DNA of 64,000 bases. Origin: Chitinibacter bivalviorum (GTDB lineage Bacteria > Pseudomonadota > Gammaproteobacteria > Burkholderiales > Chitinibacteraceae). The notes beneath the pieces are model-generated. The model saw nothing but the letters and a program-made list of their open reading frames with translations, searched no databases and was not told the DNA's origin. Within the stretch, counting starts at the first letter, position 1, and the number at the start of each line of letters is the position of its first letter. Below, piece after piece: positions 61,299 to 64,000 of the stretch. The position numbers were made by a program, and so were the translations under genes. Where the stretch lies: NCBI RefSeq assembly GCF_013403565.1, contig NZ_CP058627.1:2976001-3040000 (forward strand), in the 5' to 3' direction.

Positions 61299-62182
61299 AC
61301 GCACTCCGTTGCCATAGATTGAGCGACGATTCCCGCTTGGCCATGCCGGTAACCATTGACGAGACCTTCGGGGTTAATGATTTGCCAGTCGGCATTATTT
61401 TGCTGGGTATTGATCTGAAGTTTATATGCAGCAATGATTTCAGACGTATACCTTGCTTGCGGGCTAATCCGTAAATAATCGACTCCGCGCATGGTATTCA
61501 CATCATTGATCAATGCATGGCAGGCGGCCGATTGGGTTTGAATGCCGTTGATGCGCAAGAAATCTTGGCCTTCGCGTGTTTTGAGCACCATGCCGTCGGC
61601 GTGCTCAATGCATTTGAATTCACAGGCATCTTTGTTCAAATCGAAATGCCGTGCAGTAAAACAGCGCGCCGAAAACGCCAAAGGCAAACGGCCGTGCGCA
61701 AACACCTCGGTGGCAATCGCGGCGGTTTTCTCGGCGTTGATGGCCTCGACGGTGGCGCGGCTGGCTTCGAGCGGCGGTACCCAGCGGATCGCGCCCGCAT
61801 TGGCATGCCAATCCAGCGCTGCGCCGTTGTAGATATTCAAATGTGGGCCCGCGATATAAGCGATGCCCGCTTCGCGCGCGACGCGGATTGCGCCCAGATC
61901 ATTCGCCTCAATCACGCCGCCTTCTTGCGCCAAGCGGCGCAGGCTGGATAAATCCGAGCCCGATTCAAGCACCGCTTGCGAGCTATAGATGATTTGTTTG
62001 CCAGCTTGAGCCAGCTCTGCACCCAGCGCGAGCCAATCGGCGGTGCGTAATTCATGGCGGCGCGAGCAGACGACTTCGCCCAGATAAATCGTTGCCACCG
62101 GCCAGTCGGCCGCTTGCGCATAAAAATCGAGCACTTGCTGTTTGGGCCAGTAGTACAGTAGTGGGCCTAGAGTGAGTTGCAT
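61295..62182 (-). CDS. ubiV: Ubiquinone biosynthesis U32 protein UbiV
   Basis: A 295-residue U32-family protein. Four cysteines fit the 4Fe-4S set: C in [10 protein letters not shown], then [18 protein letters not shown] (C-x12-C-x3-C). With UbiU it performs oxygen-independent ring hydroxylation, with prephenate as O donor. ATG 62182 follows GGAGGT. It lies 2 bp after ubiU, so they are coupled. Confidence 0.9.
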   Translation of the reverse strand: MQLTLGPLLYYWPKQQVLDFYAQAADWPVATIYLGEVVCSRRHELRTADWLALGAELAQAGKQIIYSSQAVLESGSDLSSLRRLAQEGGVIEANDLGAIRVAREAGIAYIAGPHLNIYNGAALDWHANAGAIRWVPPLEASRATVEAINAEKTAAIATEVFAHGRLPLAFSARCFTARHFDLNKDACEFKCIEHADGMVLKTREGQDFLRINGIQTQSAACHALINDVNTMRGVDYLRISPQARYTSEIIAAYKLQINTQQNNADWQIINPEGLVNGYRHGQAGIVAQSMATECV

Positions 62183-62184
62183 CG

Positions 62185-63189
62185 TTACCTCCATGGGCGA
62201 CTGTAGGCGCCGAGGGTTTGTTGATGGCCTTCGGATACTTTGGTCAGCGCTTGTTGCCACGCGGGTTTGACCGAATAACGCGCATCGCCAGCGGCATCTA
62301 TCGCCGCGCGCAGTGTTTTGGTCACTTCTGCCGTGTACGCCGGGCTGCGCTGGCGGCCTTCGACTTTGATCGCTTTCACGCCAATGCGGATCAGCTCGGG
62401 CAGCACCGACAGCGCATTCAGGCTGGTTGGTTCTTCCAGCGCGTAATAAGTGGTGTCATTAACGTCAAACCGACCTTTACACAGTGTGGGATAACCCGCA
62501 GGCTCATCTGCCTCAAAATGATCGATCAATATCCCATTGAGGCGTGTATCCATGGTATTGCCCTTGGGTAGCCATTGCACATGGCTTGCGGGTGAACACA
62601 CCCCATGGGTATTGGGCGATTCGCCCGTCGCATAGCTCGATAAAATGCAGCGCCCTTCGGCCATCACACACAAGCTACCAAAGCCAAATACTTCGATCTC
62701 GACGGACGTGTTCTTGATGACGTACTCCACTTGCGGCAGTGTCAAAACGCGCGGCAATACGGCGCGGCGGATGCCGAAATAATCTTGCGCCAGATTCACC
62801 GCTTCAAAATTGGTTGCCGAGCCTTGCACCGATAAATGACGATTAAGCTGCGGATGCACGCGCATCGCGTAATCGAGCAGGCCCAAATCAGCCAAAATCA
62901 CCGCATTCGCGCCCGCATCGGCGGCGGCATCAATCGCCGCGTGCCATTCTTTGACACGACCCGCTTGGGCGTAGGTGTTGATCGCCACCAGCACTTCACG
63001 GCCGCGAGATTGGGCGTATTCGATGCCCGTTTTGATTTGCGTATCGGTGAAATTAAGCCCGGCGAAGTTGCGGGCATTGGTGGCGTTTTTGAATCCCAGA
63101 TAAACCGCGTCAGCCCCTTGGTCAACCGCAGCTTTCAGTGCAGGCAGGCTACCGGCGGGGCAAATGAGTTCGGGCAAATGAGCAGACAT
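62185..63189 (-). CDS. ubiU: Ubiquinone biosynthesis U32 protein UbiU
   Basis: A 334-residue U32-family protein. The Fe-S cysteines appear as LCVMAEGRC (C-x6-C), HGVC and LCKGRF. It forms a heterodimer with UbiV. First gene of the ubiUVT operon; a candidate FNR-type site lies 67 bp upstream. Confidence 0.92.
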   Translation of the reverse strand: MSAHLPELICPAGSLPALKAAVDQGADAVYLGFKNATNARNFAGLNFTDTQIKTGIEYAQSRGREVLVAINTYAQAGRVKEWHAAIDAAADAGANAVILADLGLLDYAMRVHPQLNRHLSVQGSATNFEAVNLAQDYFGIRRAVLPRVLTLPQVEYVIKNTSVEIEVFGFGSLCVMAEGRCILSSYATGESPNTHGVCSPASHVQWLPKGNTMDTRLNGILIDHFEADEPAGYPTLCKGRFDVNDTTYYALEEPTSLNALSVLPELIRIGVKAIKVEGRQRSPAYTAEVTKTLRAAIDAAGDARYSVKPAWQQALTKVSEGHQQTLGAYSRPWR

Positions 63190-63255
63190 AGCAGCTCCCA
63201 GTTTGCAGACGAGTTTGCAGATGGGGCAGCTTAGGACGACTGGCGAGCGAAGGTT

Positions 63256-63269
63256 TTAATGCAGGTCAA
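63256..63269 (-). promoter_or_regulatory. FNR/ANR-like site upstream of ubiUVT
   Basis: TTAATGCAGGTCAA (reverse TTGACCTGCATTAA) agrees with TTGAT-N4-ATCAA at 8 of 10 positions with correct spacing, 67 bp before the ubiU ATG. It would fit anaerobic control. The rest of 63190-63503 shows no gene; it must hold divergent promoters for ubiU and gnd. Confidence 0.4.
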
Positions 63270-63503
63270 GTTTTGGCTGACTGTTTTAGGGGCATTGGAG
63301 GTAGACGAAAAGGGTCAAATTGCAGCTTGGATGAGGGAAATTTCGCCAAATTTCGCGAATTAGGTAAATTAATTAGGGAATTAGTGTAAATCTGGCTTGG
63401 CGTTCGCGCTGTCTTGCTAGAAAATACGGGTACGCATTTTTTATGGCTACAGGCACGCCAGTGACTATCCGTCTCTGGCTGGACACCTCGAAGGAAATAC
63501 ACA

Positions 63504-64000
63504 ATGAATATCGCAATGATCGGTTTGGGCAAAATGGGCGGCAATATGGCGCGCCGTCTCTCGCGCGGCGGAGCCAATGTATTTGGTTTTGACGTCAGCG
63601 CAGAGACTCGTGAAGGTTTGGCTAAAGAAGAAGCCAACTTTCGCGCTTTTGCATCTGTGCCTGAGCTGATCGCTGCGCTGCCAACGCCACGCGTGGTGTG
63701 GTTGATGTTGCCATCGGGCGATATCTCTGAAGCCGCTTTCACTGAGTTGAAAACATTGCTGGCTCCCGGCGACTTGATCATCGACGGCGCGAACGCGATG
63801 TACAAAGACAGCCAACGCCACGGCGCTGAATTGGCTGCGTTGAACATCAAATTTGTTGATGCGGGTGTTTCAGGCGGTGTTTGGGGTCTGCAGAACGGTT
63901 ACTGCTTGATGTTCGGTGGCGACAAAGACGCCGCTGAAATCGCTACGCCATTCATGAAAATCTTGGCACCAGACGCAACACGCGGCTGGACGCACACTGG
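63504..64000 (+). CDS. gnd: 6-phosphogluconate dehydrogenase, decarboxylating (3' end outside window)
   Basis: The first 165 residues of a Gnd-type enzyme. NAD(P)-binding Rossmann motif IGLGKMGGNMARRL at residues 6-19, then LPSGDISEAAFTELK and DAGVSGGVWGLQNGYCLMFGG, where the substrate-binding GVSGG motif is clear. The shorter YqeC/GntZ type (about 300-330 residues, often NAD-preferring) seems likely from NARRLSRGG and VSGGVWG, but the C-terminus is missing. ATG 63504 follows GAAGGAAA. Confidence 0.85.
   Translation, partial: MNIAMIGLGKMGGNMARRLSRGGANVFGFDVSAETREGLAKEEANFRAFASVPELIAALPTPRVVWLMLPSGDISEAAFTELKTLLAPGDLIIDGANAMYKDSQRHGAELAALNIKFVDAGVSGGVWGLQNGYCLMFGGDKDAAEIATPFMKILAPDATRGWTHT

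Overview
The window is chromosomal DNA of a Gram-negative, motile, aerobic or facultative betaproteobacterium. The protein families, the mnmG-rsmG-parA-parB-atpIBEFHAGDC gene order, ubiquinone (UbiK, UbiT/U/V) rather than menaquinone genes, the many chemoreceptors and a chitin-binding-type M60 protease point to Neisseriales, probably the Chitinibacter/Deefgea group. This placement is an inference from gene content; no rRNA is present. No tRNA, rRNA, CRISPR array or prophage was seen.

Region by region. 1-3.6 kb: an accessory metal/redox segment (YHS protein, glutaredoxin, a bufferin-like DUF2282 peptide without its maturation enzymes, DoxX, thioredoxin-like protein). It contains a small inverted-repeat element with terminal repeats and a target duplication, and a second inverted copy of its core lies 2 kb away; an AT-rich orphan gene and REP-like hairpins follow. 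3.6-7.4 kb: flavin/redox and detoxification genes (FMN reductase, PNPOx-ferredoxin-reductase fusion, GST, SnoaL-like protein) and a TfoX C-terminal domain protein. 7.4-15.7 kb: a large secreted M60/ImpA-type metalloprotease, DppA, and a three-gene unit of unknown role. 15.8-31.2 kb: a chemotaxis region. A 13.6-kb minus-strand gene run encodes a receptor-like protein, CheY, STAS, CheA, MCP, CheW, CheR, CheB, a RocR-like REC-EAL phosphodiesterase, another MCP, a receptor-like protein lacking the signalling tip, and a second CheB. 31.3-41.4 kb: transporters (DMT, BenE, AmpG), housekeeping genes (nudC, xth, pyrE, ppgK) and small secreted proteins. 41.4-44.2 kb: a large PAS-containing receptor. 44.3-55.9 kb: tRNA/rRNA modification, chromosome partition and the complete ATP synthase operon. 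56-64 kb: GNAT, ubiK, glnK-amtB behind a sigma-54 promoter, another MCP, the oxygen-independent ubiquinone genes ubiUVT, and the start of a 6-phosphogluconate dehydrogenase gene cut by the window end.

The most notable items are: (1) a compact multi-helix leader RNA just upstream of the DMT transporter gene whose last hairpin hides the ribosome binding site, so it looks like an unrecognised translational riboswitch; (2) a chemoreceptor-like protein from which about 105 residues, the whole CheA/CheW-binding tip, are missing while the ends of the hairpin are kept; (3) an orphan bufferin gene whose fourth cysteine and C-terminal tail are present in another reading frame; (4) the small mobile element with clear termini. 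All functions were read from sequence motifs by eye, without database searches.
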